This document shows, one piece after another, positions 31,186 to 41,543 of a stretch of DNA of 64,000 nt (the stretch's first letter is position 1; the number at the start of each line of letters is the position of its first letter). The stretch comes from Trichomonas tenax. Lineage: Eukaryota > Parabasalia > Trichomonadida > Trichomonadidae. The notes beneath the pieces were generated by a model. The model ran no database searches and was not told the origin of the DNA. It worked only from the letters and a program-made list of their open reading frames with translations. The position numbers and the translations under genes are program-made. The DNA lies in assembly GCA_023091735.1 (NCBI GenBank), contig JALKBU010000064.1:33356-97355 (forward strand). The letters are read 5' to 3'.

Positions 31186-32286
31186 CGGTAATATTTCTGA
31201 AAAATTTTTTTGGTTTTTGTTGATAGTAATTACTCATACTATAGAGCGTAGAATATGGAATTATTGAAGAATTTTATTATACATGCAAGAATGTTGCTAT
31301 AATTTAGGCACCACCTGGTTCAGCAGCACCTTTGGCGCCGCCAATGGTGGAACAATAAGGAAAAGGTTATAATTTTTTTACAAATTTCTTCTTAAATTGA
31401 CATTTTTCGCGTATTTAAATGGATTTTTCACACATGAAGTATCTATTAATGCACTAGCTAATGTTTGATATATTTGCTGAATCAAGTAATCTTTGTTATA
31501 TGTAGCACCACTTTGCGTCATGCGCAAAGTGGTGCTACATTGAAAATTGAGTTAACACCACCAACCAGCGCCATGGTGCTTAGTGCCGTACTCAAATGTT
31601 TCTAAAATGATACACTGAGCTCGTTTGATTTCATTGAATGACAATTTAGTGTTGCATCATTGCAATTCAAGAAATTATTCTGAAATTCTTTCGAAATCTA
31701 TTTTCAATCGATTTTATGGGGTTTGCAAATGATTATTTGATGCGTTTATTAAATAATTGTTCAACCAAAATAAGGTTATTTGTTAAAAATAAGTTGTTAT
31801 GGCTGGTGGTGCCTTACCATACGACAAGAATATTCACATTTTTCCGAAAATGCAAAATCAGATACTACAATAAATGCTCTTTCTGTTATAATAGTATGAT
31901 ACAAATAGTCATACTGTATTTCCTGATCAGTTCATGTAAGCTGAACCTGCATATATGCAAATTAATTACAAGATTTCGAAATCTCTTCATAAAACAGCAT
32001 CTCATCCAATACAAAAGCATACAATCACTAAGTCAAATATGTATAGATTGCATTAAGCTCTTACATTGGCATATTACTAGTTCAGATCTTGAAATTGAAT
32101 TCAAATATGTAAAACTTCTTAGCGATTGCTCGAGATATATGTGTTACAAAGCTTCAATTCTTTATCGTTTAGCAGTATTTATAATAAAGAAAAAAATATT
32201 TACATCCAAATCTGATTCGAAAGTAATAAAATGTTATTAAAAGCATGAAAACTAAGCGAACAAAGATGCGGGAGATTTGATATCTG
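31186..32286. other. Spacer with GGTGGTG/CACCACC-rich palindromes
   Basis: Between the I/LWEQ gene start and the USP-like relic I see no supported gene. The block 31309-31815 is marked by repeated CACCACC/GGTGGTG motifs, a perfect hairpin at 31500-31540, and AGGCACCACC at its left edge matched by GGTGGTGCC at its right. A 174-codon frame at 31716-32240 has random-like composition. Confidence 0.45.
31500..31540. repeat. Perfect 18-bp hairpin
   Basis: ATGTAGCACCACTTTGCG (31500-31517), loop TCATG, then the exact reverse complement (31523-31540). It is more GC-rich than its flanks and lies in the centre of the CACCACC-rich block. Confidence 0.8.
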
Positions 32287-34450
32287 TCAATTATCATCCA
32301 TTCGATGACCTACCAAGATATGAATTTCATCTTGTTCAAAAAGAGGATCAATTTCATATGAATGTTCTGCATATAGATCTTCGACGGGTCTGTCATCAAA
32401 ATAAATACAGTTGTTGTTAATTTTGATAAAGTCATAAAAGTGGTTTGCGCATGTTTCACCTCCATTTGTGAATATTACATATGCAATCACTTCATAATTG
32501 CAAGTTGATCCATCTGGCCTCTGCAATGTAATACTTTCTTGCTTAGAGCATTCTTGAAACGTTTTATTAGTTATTCCGAGAAACAGATATCGAGGAAATA
32601 GCAAGTCAATGTCAACAGGGCCTGCATTGCCTAGATAAGTTAATATTGAATCCTTTGTGGCCCAGAGAACATCTTGATAATCTTCAAATTCATTTTGAAG
32701 ATTATATTCATCAACATATGTACGCATGAATTGCCCAAGCATAGTTATAAAATCTATAGCATCATAGAAGTTTCCGAGTTCATAACCAACTTGATCTAAT
32801 ATGAAACTCAATCCAGGAGCGATACTATATGTTTTGCTTGTATCTCTGCTGATGAAGATGCAAAAGAAACTCATGATTTTAGCAATTGATGAAGCGCAAT
32901 TTTATGAATTGGCAAACATACCAAGAAACCTATCATGCAACTCTGGAATATAAGTAAACAACTCTATTACCAAAATAGCATAACAACACTGAGAATCATT
33001 ATCTATTCCTTGACTTTCTTGTGCATCAGATATTTCTTTTATTGGATCTTCTTCCAATGTTGGAATATATTTTTCATCTTTAGGAGTTCCTGAATATTGT
33101 CTAACTTCTTGTGCTGTATGAGCATGAAGCTTGTCTTGCAGATCTTTTGTTAATTCTGTTTCTATTGGATCTTTACACATAGTTTTGCATCCATTAAGCG
33201 GAACAAGTGCAAGGAAATAATCGACGGGATCATCTGTGATTAAAACGCGAAGGAAATTGTATTGAGCACAAATTGTGGCGCATAATTTCAGCAAGGAGTG
33301 AGAGGCGTCTTGCAAGCATAGGATTGCTGATTGATCTGCCTCGTTAACTCGACAGATTATGCAGTTTTGCAACATTAAATATGCCATTAAATGATCAACT
33401 GAAATTTTTGATTTTATATTGAACACTTTGTGCCTGAATGTTCCATTTGTAACAGGAACTTCTGTGCCGAATAATTTATTATACACGGCAATACGATTTG
33501 ATTTTTTGACCGGCTGATCCAATATCTGAGATAGAGCCTCGGCATGATACAAATTAAGATCAGAAAGTATTTCGAGATTCGGCTCAGGCAATTTAAAAGG
33601 CATATAATGTTCAAGCTTAGGCTTGAAATATGATTCTTTTGCTTTGATGAGCCTTTTATAGTCATATCCATTGCGTTTTTCAAAACTCATAACTTTTGCT
33701 AAGTTATCGGCAGATAAATCATTGAGAGTTACATTGAATAATGACATGATTAGTGGCTTCCAATTAACTTCATGCGACGATCTCAAAATTTTGACAAAAG
33801 AGGTATCCGGCGGCCCAAGTTTTATCTTTTGATATTAATCTTTCTTATAGAGCATGTTTACACTCATTGAATTTAGTATGATAACCAAGTACTAAAAAAT
33901 AATAATCTGCAATAATTTCTATGCATTGAACAATTGCATCATAGTCAGAAAAACTCTTATATTTTGTGCGATGGGCCTTAAAAGCTTCAATTTTTTTCTG
34001 GAATTGTTAAAGTGCCATTGCGAGGAATATAGACAAAATCATGTTCGATACTTGGAACTTTTTTGCTTATATTTTTGAACAAATGAATCATTTCATGATT
34101 GGGATCGCGGAGAATCCGTACTTGAAAGTCAGCTTCTATAAGTGACAAAAGATAGTGTATATCTCCATCCGACAAGAAAGTATTTACATATTTCCAGATA
34201 GGTCTTGCAAGGATTGCTTTGAAAACATATCCTTCCATTGCTTTAGAACCTTAACCTGCGAGGTATAAAATGTAGTCTGGATGGTAGATGCATTTCCAAT
34301 CCTTTGCACATTTCAAAAAATCAACATTTCTATTTGTGTCTAAATCAATCAAACCTGCAAAGCAAAAATTTGCTTGATAATGTGAAGAATATGATCTATC
34401 AAAGGAAACTGTGATTGTTCTATATTTGGGAAGGTTCCTATCACAATTAG
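32287..34450 (-). pseudogene. Ubiquitin-specific-protease-like (C19) gene, broken
   Basis: Fragments in order on the minus strand: about 34450-34260 (KYRTITVSFDRSYSSHY), 34238-33987, a frame near 33970-33830, 33786-32902 and 32874-32287. The last one has the C-terminal box of ubiquitin-specific proteases: YEVIAYVIFTNGGETCANHF, with the catalytic-His region (normally G-H-Y) as N-H-F, then CIYFDDRPVEDLY, matching 'W-Y-x-F-D-D-x-x-V'. USPs cleave ubiquitin from proteins. Several stops interrupt the frame (for example a TAA near 34253) and the Cys box of the N-terminal half is not visible. The left end of homology stops where the short Pmp-like copy begins at about 34.45 kb. Confidence 0.6.
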
Positions 34451-34504
34451 CTTTTGCAATTGAATACGTATAATCGAAAAGAGAGCGACTTCATAGTGAT
34501 TGCA

Positions 34505-34720
34505 TTAGAAAATATGACATGCAAAAACTATAAAAGATTTTTATTGATTTTCGTTTCTGCTTTTTTTCTTCCTGACACAGCAAACAAAAAATATTTCACT
34601 TGCAACTGCGTTTTCTGTAACCAACATAACGTATGCATTAACATGACAAAAAATTTCATTTTATCGTCACCAAGCATCTTCAGCGCAATTAACGCTCCGA
34701 AGTATCATTAGTTAAAGAAT
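34505..34720 (+). pseudogene. Pmp-like relic, copy 2 (internally deleted)
   Basis: The left part (GACATGCAAAAACTATAAAAG... and AACTGCGTTTTCTGTAACCA) aligns with 25121-25340, and the right part (CATCTTCAGCGC... ATTAGTTAAAGAATCGAA) aligns with about 26145-26195, so nearly 800 bases of the Pmp-like copy 1 are missing between. It keeps the family motif CNCVFCNQHN. Confidence 0.7.
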
Positions 34721-34752
34721 CGAATATCTTTATAAAAACTATAAACACTATT

Positions 34753-37700
34753 TTATTTAAAATTAACACTGAGAGCCCTTGCTGCAGGAATGCTGAAATT
34801 CCCATAGCTCTCTGTGTAATAAACAGTCATCTGGCGGAACTCAGCTGGTGCAGGAAGGAAGAATTTATGCGTTCCAGAAAGTTTTGGAGTGCAAAATCTT
34901 AAGAACTTGCTAGCATCCTCATTCTGAACAAGGACTGCAAACGATTTAATATTCGTGAGATCTGATATCTCAACGCCAATTGCTGTAGCTGCGATGAAAT
35001 CACCATTCTCATTAACAGGCATAATAGTTTGTATTTTCTGGTTTTGGTTTGTAACAGATTTCGTTCTGAGGAAAGAGTAATCGATCGAAGCCAAAGTCTT
35101 CTCTGACTTCGGGAATTCATCCCCAATGTAAACATCATCTTTCTCGAAAGCAAGTGCAGATATACAAATGTCTTTTCCGACAATGAGGAAAGATATAACT
35201 CTTTCTATCAATTGCAACTGATAAACTTCTTGAGCGTTTCCTGGTGGAATGAATGGAATTCTGTTGTTGTTGATGATTATGTCAACTGGGCTTCGTGTGT
35301 GTAGAATAATCTTCTGAATCAGTGCTTTCTGTTTCAAAGCAATATCAACGCGCACAAGAGATACTTCTGGCATCCATTGTTTTCCTGTGACAAGCATTTG
35401 TTCAAAGCTGACGCCATTCTTTCCAATTGGAAGTTGATTGATCAGTGTGAAAGGTGCATTAGGATAAAATGCGCCTTCTTCTGTTCCAATGAAAGGATAC
35501 AATGTTTTGGTCATTCTGATATTGAGCATTATAAGTTTAGTGACTGCTGCAGTCATTTTATATCTTTTGTCAGCGCACAATGTGCAAAGTTTGCAAATGT
35601 TTTGTGGATCGCTAACAGTGTCTTGCGAATCATTTGGCTTGTTGCATGATCTGCAGAATGCTTTCCTGCATAGTGCACAGCGATACATGGCTGGTTTTCC
35701 ACACATACATAAAACATCATCAGATTCAACGGTTGAAGGCCAAAGTCTGAAGATTGATTCAGCGAGGACAGCACCAGGGTTCATCTTGCTGTCTTTCTTT
35801 ATCATCTCTTTGAGATAATCGTTGAGTGGCATCAATGCGCAGAGTCTTCTTTCTTCCCATGGAATGAATACATCATTGTTTGGTTCCTCCCAGAAGTCTG
35901 CGCGATCTGTCAGTGGTGACAATGGTATTTGAGGTCTCTGCTGACTTGGAGGGAGGCTTGAGCAGCCATAGACTTTGATGCCAAGAAGCAAAAACTTCTC
36001 GAAAGGCGATGTGAAGTGGAATTCCAAGAATCTTGTTAATTGCATAAGGGGAGCAAATGATTCATGTCTGTAATGATTTGTTTCTGGAGGAAAAATTGAA
36101 ACAGTGTTTCTTGACTCTCCAACAGGAAGAGCTGCGTCAACAATAATCGGGAACATCTTGTTGTTGAATGGACCTCCATTTATTGTTACAGATGAAGGAC
36201 TTGGTCTTCTATCGGAAGCACTTGGAATCTTGATGACAATCTCTGTGACATAAACAGGTTCATTAAGCATCATGACTATCGGACCTTCGGAGCATCTGAT
36301 GATTGCAGGGCGCATCTCAAACAGTGGCCTGCTATGCTGATTTGAGATGATATAAGCTCCTGGGCCATCAGAAACACATCTGATGCGTTCGAAAACGCTT
36401 GGGAATGACATAGGAAGTTTTGGATTGTTTGGTTGTCCATCGAATACTGCCCAAGCTTTAATACGCTGACTGTCTTTATAATTGTATTTCCTACGCTTCG
36501 TATTTTCGAGCTGCGAAGGATCTAATTTGGAAGAAATCAATATATCCTGTATTGAGTTTGTTTCACGTCCAACAGACAGAAGAGCAACGTTATTTCCAGA
36601 CTTGATTGTTGAGTATGCAATACGCGTGATAACATTGCGATTTATCGAAGGATCAAGACTTAAATGATGCATAGACTTGTAAATGCAACGAATAGCAGCA
36701 ATAAACAATCCAAAGTTACAGCGATCGAGGCCGTCTTGACTTGTTACAACTATTGCTGATTCTTGCTTCACAGAAAACTTTATTTTGTCGTTATCCATGA
36801 ATCCATATGAAGAAGATGTCGGATTAAAGAATTCATCGATGCATTGGTCCATTTTCTGCAAAGCAACATCAAAATAAAGAGTTTTCTTCATTGACATCCA
36901 ATCGCGTGTTTTCATAGTGATATTCATCTTGTCTCCTAAGAAATTCAAACTATCCTTAAAGGCTTTATCAACTTCGCTTCCCTCTCTGTTAAAATCGATA
37001 ATATTGAGATGCTGCACATTTAATAAAGTTGTGAGACGAACAATCCAAACAGGAATCGACAAATAAGGAGATTGGTCAGGAATTGAGCGATTTGGAACGT
37101 ATGATATTGGTGTACATCCTCTTACGATTGTTTGAGACCGAATTTCGATCGAATCTCCAACATAATTTGCGACAATAACTTCAACAATAGTTTGGTTACC
37201 AAGACCGCCTGTTTGGTTAGTTCCTCGTACAGCATTTATGGGTCCACACGTTTCGCAAGTGACTCTTGAAATATAATAAATTTCGTAATTACTTATCGTA
37301 GAAACTGTGAAAATACCTTCAATGATATTTGGACAAACGCGTCCTAAAGTAAAGAAATCGAAGACATGAGCGATATATCTATTCCAAACAGTATCAGAAG
37401 CGGGATCTGCGTTTAATGGCATTGAAATATCCATGGTATGGCATATGAAGTGACCAACCTTGACAGGAAATGATTCAATTGTGTTTAAAACTTTAGATTC
37501 TTGTGGTGTCAACGAATATTTATTTGCAACAGCGAAAACAAGTGAATTAACAGAAAGGACTTCGTGTTTTTTGAAAATGAAGCCTAAACTCGATACAGAT
37601 TTGATAAAACAAATTATTGTTGCATTTCCAATCGGAAACATTCCTGCAATCATATAGTACTGGTAAAATTTCACATTTTCATCGATATATTTCAACCTGT

Positions 37701-37875
37701 CGAGCGCTTCTTGTTTGTTTTTGAATAGATCGAAATTGAAAACTCCCGAAAAACTGGGATAACCGCGTTCTGGGTCGATATATATGACCTGGCAGTCGTT
37801 TCTCTCTGGAAGTTCTATCACAATATAAGAGCCTTTTGTCTCGGTGACAATATAAGTCGCCGAAGGAACCCTCAT
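34753..37875 (-). CDS. SAC phosphoinositide-phosphatase-domain protein with altered catalytic motif
   Basis: The first ~420 residues are a Sac1/synaptojanin-N domain: an N-terminal barrel, AGMFPIGNATIICF, the block C-G-P-I-N-A-V-R-G-T-N-Q-T-G (family R-x-x-x-R-G-x-N), IVEVIVANYVGDSIEIRSQ, and VVTSQDGLDRCNFG where active enzymes have N-C-x-D-C-L-D-R-T-N. The catalytic Cys position is Ser and the fifth residue is Gly, so CX5R is lost. SAC proteins dephosphorylate PI4P or PI(3,5)P2 on Golgi and endosomes. The ~600 residues that follow include a beta-rich segment (SPSSVTINGGPFNN ... EFHFTSPFEKFLLLGIKVYG, discoidin-like) and a Cys-rich putative zinc module near residue 720 (CMCGKPAMYRCALCRKAFCRSC). 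A large extension recalls plant SAC9. Start: the frame opens at GTG 37947; I chose the ATG at 37875, 7 bases after an initiator TCACATTT, over ATGs at 37896 and 37887. Confidence 0.7.
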   Translation of the reverse strand: MRVPSATYIVTETKGSYIVIELPERNDCQVIYIDPERGYPSFSGVFNFDLFKNKQEALDRLKYIDENVKFYQYYMIAGMFPIGNATIICFIKSVSSLGFIFKKHEVLSVNSLVFAVANKYSLTPQESKVLNTIESFPVKVGHFICHTMDISMPLNADPASDTVWNRYIAHVFDFFTLGRVCPNIIEGIFTVSTISNYEIYYISRVTCETCGPINAVRGTNQTGGLGNQTIVEVIVANYVGDSIEIRSQTIVRGCTPISYVPNRSIPDQSPYLSIPVWIVRLTTLLNVQHLNIIDFNREGSEVDKAFKDSLNFLGDKMNITMKTRDWMSMKKTLYFDVALQKMDQCIDEFFNPTSSSYGFMDNDKIKFSVKQESAIVVTSQDGLDRCNFGLFIAAIRCIYKSMHHLSLDPSINRNVITRIAYSTIKSGNNVALLSVGRETNSIQDILISSKLDPSQLENTKRRKYNYKDSQRIKAWAVFDGQPNNPKLPMSFPSVFERIRCVSDGPGAYIISNQHSRPLFEMRPAIIRCSEGPIVMMLNEPVYVTEIVIKIPSASDRRPSPSSVTINGGPFNNKMFPIIVDAALPVGESRNTVSIFPPETNHYRHESFAPLMQLTRFLEFHFTSPFEKFLLLGIKVYGCSSLPPSQQRPQIPLSPLTDRADFWEEPNNDVFIPWEERRLCALMPLNDYLKEMIKKDSKMNPGAVLAESIFRLWPSTVESDDVLCMCGKPAMYRCALCRKAFCRSCNKPNDSQDTVSDPQNICKLCTLCADKRYKMTAAVTKLIMLNIRMTKTLYPFIGTEEGAFYPNAPFTLINQLPIGKNGVSFEQMLVTGKQWMPEVSLVRVDIALKQKALIQKIILHTRSPVDIIINNNRIPFIPPGNAQEVYQLQLIERVISFLIVGKDICISALAFEKDDVYIGDEFPKSEKTLASIDYSFLRTKSVTNQNQKIQTIMPVNENGDFIAATAIGVEISDLTNIKSFAVLVQNEDASKFLRFCTPKLSGTHKFFLPAPAEFRQMTVYYTESYGNFSIPAARALSVNFK

Positions 37876-37876
37876 T

Positions 37877-37884
37877 AAATGTGA
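37877..37884 (-). promoter_or_regulatory. Initiator TCACATTT of the SAC-domain gene
   Basis: TCACATTT on the minus strand matches TCA-Py-(T/A); the ATG at 37875 begins 7 bases after the presumed +1 A. If correct, the two upstream in-frame ATGs are outside the mRNA. Confidence 0.5.
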
Positions 37885-37947
37885 CATTTTCTTCATTACA
37901 ATCTTTTTGTGCTTGAAAATAAATTCAACAACTAGGCTTGAAAACAC

Positions 37948-38380
37948 CTAAAACATCTTAAAATCCTTATTCTGAAGTATACATCCTAATATCTAATGAT
38001 AAAGTCCAATTATTATTATGATAAAAAATGTTCACTTTAATTTTTACAATTATTCATTTAAAAATTAGATGACTGACCTCATCTCTCATTTGAGATTTGA
38101 TTTTTCAAAAGATATTTGATATTTTTAAAACAAAGCACTTTCAATTCTAGGTTATTGAGTCTATGTTTCCACGCCTGAAAACGGAAGTTTTTTTGATTCA
38201 ATGCTAGGATGTAAAATATTTTCTTTACTTAAATTTCGTTTACTCGAACAAAAATCATTCATTTCCATCAAAGGAATATTGATGTAGAGATTTGAAGGAT
38301 AAATCGATTGCTATAATTTGTTTGTGAATGTAATAGTAGTACACGTGTTTGCTGCAGTTAGTTCAAATCCATAATTTGAC
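37948..38380. other. AT-rich spacer
   Basis: Upstream of the SAC-domain gene; no coding frame, RNA gene or repeat is recognised before the repeat copy at 38380. Confidence 0.4.
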
Positions 38381-38730
38381 CACATTTTTCCAGTGTTTGG
38401 ACCAAAATTTATTTGAAAAATTTAATGACATCTTGCATTTAATTTATTATTTAGACACCATTGCTTGCATTTATTGAAGCATTCATTGAGGATGAATCTA
38501 CAGTCAGAGTGAAAACTTAATCGTAGGCGGTTTATTATTTTAAGTCAATCAATTAGACCTGAAAACTTAATAGTAGGGCTATTAAAAACCCTACTATTAA
38601 GTTTTCCGCACCACTTAAAGGAGCAAACACAGATTCTTCAAGTTCTTTATTAATGAAATATATTTCTCTCAAATTAAACACAGATTCTTCATATGATTTG
38701 TTATCAACAAGCACTTATGAAAGATTATGC
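38380..38730 (-). pseudogene. Glycosyltransferase-like relic, copy C, carrying an insert
   Basis: Same orientation as copy A (12705-12880) and clearly homologous: CCAGTGTTTGGACCAAAATT versus CCACAGTATGCACCAAAATT, TTGCTTGCATTTATTGAAGC versus TTGCTTGCACTGATTAAAGC, then GATGAATCTA. At that point copy C has about 116 extra bases (38501-38616), after which the alignment resumes at AAAGGAGCAAACACAGATTC versus AAAGGAATAAACACACACTC. Minus-strand translation on both sides gives the family C terminus (FINKELEESVFAPL / DSSSMNASINASNGV). Confidence 0.7.
38501..38616. mobile_element. Small MITE-like insert with a perfect hairpin
   Basis: The insert is absent from the otherwise collinear repeat copies at 12.8 kb and 44 kb. 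It contains three copies of GAAAACTTAATnGTAGG: at about 38511 (plus), at 38561 (plus) and ending at 38606 (minus). The last two form an 18-bp perfect hairpin, GAAAACTTAATAGTAGGG / CCCTACTATTAAGTTTTC, with a 10-base loop; the first and last act as imperfect terminal inverted repeats a few bases inside the edges. No protein is encoded, so any transposition would be non-autonomous. Exact edges are uncertain by a few bases and I see no clear target-site duplication. Confidence 0.6.
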
Positions 38731-39140
38731 ACTAAATAATTGCTTTTTCTTGATGACAAGATTCGCAAGTGTATTGTTAATTACTAAATGATCTGAATTT
38801 GAAATATTAATCGATATTGTCAATACATTCAATTGAATGATCTGTAAAGATTTAAGGATTTTTCCAATAGTGTAATTTTGAAACCTGTTATTAATATACA
38901 CATATCAATGCAATATAGGTGTTCTATTACATAAGGTTCGAAAATATGTTTCTACAGAGATCAGAGAACTTCAAGAACACCAAAAGTAAACCATAGATAT
39001 ATGTTGATATATAGAACATTATTTTTACATTTCTCACAAAAATAAGATTGAAATCATTGAAAATCCACATATCTCAGAAAATAAGATCGAATGTTATCAT
39101 TTTAATAAATATCAAATGCATCAATTTGAATAAGGTGAAG
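38730..39140. other. AT-rich spacer
   Basis: No gene supported. It precedes the third Pmp-like relic. Confidence 0.35.
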
Positions 39141-39141
39141 A

Positions 39142-39704
39142 TTGAATGTATTCAGATCATATTCTTTAGTTTATTTTTCATTACAATTGATTTCTGATCC
39201 AATTCTTGTCAATATGGGGCTGGACACACTTTTTCTGGCTCTGTTCCATATGCAATCATTAATTACACAACTATTGAAAATAACACTGCATTATATAGAG
39301 TTGCAGTTCATTATTCCTCTTCAATATATAACTTGACTAATTCAAACTATATTAGCAATGCAGTAACTAGTTCTGGGAATTGCCATGTTTACACAGAAGG
39401 ACCATTGACTGTAAGTTCTTGCTGCTTCTTTGGAAATTATGGAGTCGGTTATTTGTTTAGTGGAAAAGTTACTGCAAGCAACTGCCACATTGATCATATT
39501 AATTCACCTATAGCTATAACTACAAGCCAGATTTATTCTGATTCATCTGCACTTGTTTTGCTTCATCTTTCGACAGGAAAATGCCAAGCAATCCTAAATA
39601 TTGGTTATTGCGTTTGTCCTAAATTTGTTCCAAAATGCTCCCATGATTATTTTTGTGGATCAGTTCATGGTGTTCAGTTTACTATTGGAACATTCTTTAA
39701 TTAG
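39142..39704 (+). pseudogene. Pmp-like surface protein relic, copy 3
   Basis: The frame 39333-39704 shows the family pattern: SNYISNAVTSSGNCHVYTEG, VSSCCFFGNYGVGYLFSG and ASNCHIDHINSPI, ending with CSHDYFCGS. The preceding bases, in another frame, read INYTTIENNTALYRVAVHYS, aligning with the corresponding stretch of copy 1 (about 25690-25760). One frameshift near 39290-39335 separates the two, and the 5' two thirds of the gene and the signal peptide are missing. Confidence 0.65.
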
Positions 39705-39791
39705 AATAAAGAATCATTTTAAAATACACACAATATTTTTTATCATAATATAATCTATAGACATTAACATACAAACAAAAATAAATAAAAA

Positions 39792-41543
39792 TTAATCATA
39801 AGTTCTACGAGTGATAACAGTTCTTCGAATCTTAGAAAGAGGCTTGATTGACAAACCACGTGTAGGGCTGATATTGATGTCCTTCATCGAATGCATTGAT
39901 GGCTCGAATAGAGTTTGCTCATTGTTTTGTAGTTTAGACTTTCTTGTGTTAACTTGTTGATTTGAAGTTATTAAGTCTTTCTTTGTTTGCAATCTATCCA
40001 TTCTCTTGTTCAATGCATTATGAATGACGTTGTAGTCTTTAATAATTGTCATCTTCTTTCTTTCTATCGCCATCTCAACATTTTGCATATCGATATCGAA
40101 CTGTTCTTGCCTCTTCTTCAAGCACTTCATATATTGAGCTCTCATTTGCTCCTGAGCTTGCAGTGACTCTTCTTCAGCAAGTTTATCAGCCATAGCATTC
40201 ACACGCTCTGCTTCTTCATATCTTTTAACATTCAAAAGAGACATTGCTTCCTTTCTCATATCCTGCAGTTTTGCCGAAACTCTCGAGAATTTCTTCGACT
40301 TCTGTGGTGATGTCCATTCTTCGTCGATAGCATCCAAATCATCTTCAAGTCTCAATTGAAGCTCACGCTTTTGAATTGTGGCTTCTGCTTCGATCCTTGC
40401 AAGTGAAGATTCAAACGCATGTTTCTTTTGATCAAGTTCTGTTTGAACTTCACTGATTTGATCTTCAACAGAGAACACTTGGGAGACATCTGCTGTTTCA
40501 AGACGATCTTTCAAATCTGCTTTAGCATTTTTTATTGCATCATCAACAAAACGTGCTTCAGCAACATATCCTTTCTTTATACAGGTTGCTAAAAGTGATT
40601 GAAGATCTGAGATTGCTTTCTTGATGAGTTTTGGACGATATCCATCAACAGGAACTCCAGACAACACTAAAAAGTGAACAGAATTAGTGCGACAATAAAG
40701 AAGTTCGAGAAGACGTGGCGGTACTTTGCTGATGTTGTTGTCATCAAGGATTTGCGGTGGAACATATTGGAGCGCTAACGGAATTTTGATTTTGCCATCT
40801 GGGCCTTTCTTCGGCTTTAATGGTCCATAATTTGGTGGTGGCGGTGGAATGTAGTCATCGAGACTCGATTTCCCAGTACTTTTCTGCTCTTCCTCCGAAT
40901 AATGACTTGATGATTCATCAAGAACGAAATTTGAGTTTGCAGAGTGAAGAGGCGTCGATAATGATGTTTTAGCAGCTGTTAGTCTGACATTTTGGAAGTG
41001 CTCGTCCATATTAGGCGAGTTATCACTCATTTCGATTGGTTGGAATGGATCAAATTTCTTTACCTTTGGTGATGGCGGAGACTGTTGGCTGATCTCAAAT
41101 CCTGATGGTAATGTATATGCTTCCATTTCGATTTCCGTTGGAGAAGATTTACTACCGGCAGAGCTCTTTTTACTGCTTCCTGAAGACTTTCCTGTATTCG
41201 ATATCGGTATTGGAGGAAGTACGTCGAGAATAATTGTTGGCTGCTGCACAGGTTTTGGATTATTGTTATTTAATTTTGGAAATAGCGATTGTGTAACCGT
41301 ACTTGTCTCTGTATTTTTCGTTGATTTCGATACTGTCTGTGGTTTTGTCGGAAGAATGAAGGTTTGACCTGAGTACGAGAAAGTTTGATTTTTCTGGCGC
41401 GCTAGTTCAGTTTCTGGTCTCGAAACATTGCCAGCTTGGAGGGCAAGAAGGACACGACTGTTCCCTTCGCCAAACCTGCTCTTACCTCCGTACCCGACTT
41501 TTTTACTTGAATCATTCATATACTGAGTTTTACTAACGTACAT
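39792..41543 (-). CDS. Coiled-coil/proline-motif protein of unknown function
   Basis: 583 residues. The N-terminal ~270 are low-complexity with Ser/Pro/Thr and short linear motifs such as DDYIPPPPPNYGPLKP; ~270-330 include a compact region IPLALQYVPPQILDDNNISKVPPRLLELLYCR; ~330-530 are coiled coil (DQISEVQTELDQKKHAFESS, AKLQDMRKEAMSLLNVKRYEEAERVNAMAD); the basic C terminus ends RRTVITRRTYD. Trichomonads have several paralogues of this general design and a cytoskeletal role is plausible, but I recognise no named family. A second in-frame ATG lies 8 codons in. Confidence 0.6.
   Translation of the reverse strand: MYVSKTQYMNDSSKKVGYGGKSRFGEGNSRVLLALQAGNVSRPETELARQKNQTFSYSGQTFILPTKPQTVSKSTKNTETSTVTQSLFPKLNNNNPKPVQQPTIILDVLPPIPISNTGKSSGSSKKSSAGSKSSPTEIEMEAYTLPSGFEISQQSPPSPKVKKFDPFQPIEMSDNSPNMDEHFQNVRLTAAKTSLSTPLHSANSNFVLDESSSHYSEEEQKSTGKSSLDDYIPPPPPNYGPLKPKKGPDGKIKIPLALQYVPPQILDDNNISKVPPRLLELLYCRTNSVHFLVLSGVPVDGYRPKLIKKAISDLQSLLATCIKKGYVAEARFVDDAIKNAKADLKDRLETADVSQVFSVEDQISEVQTELDQKKHAFESSLARIEAEATIQKRELQLRLEDDLDAIDEEWTSPQKSKKFSRVSAKLQDMRKEAMSLLNVKRYEEAERVNAMADKLAEEESLQAQEQMRAQYMKCLKKRQEQFDIDMQNVEMAIERKKMTIIKDYNVIHNALNKRMDRLQTKKDLITSNQQVNTRKSKLQNNEQTLFEPSMHSMKDINISPTRGLSIKPLSKIRRTVITRRTYD

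Noticed and set aside
31716..32240. 174-codon plus-strand frame
   Set aside because: Composition is Ile/Lys/Leu/Phe/Cys-rich with almost no Gly, Ala, Asp or Pro, as expected by chance in AT-rich DNA; no initiator or family motif.
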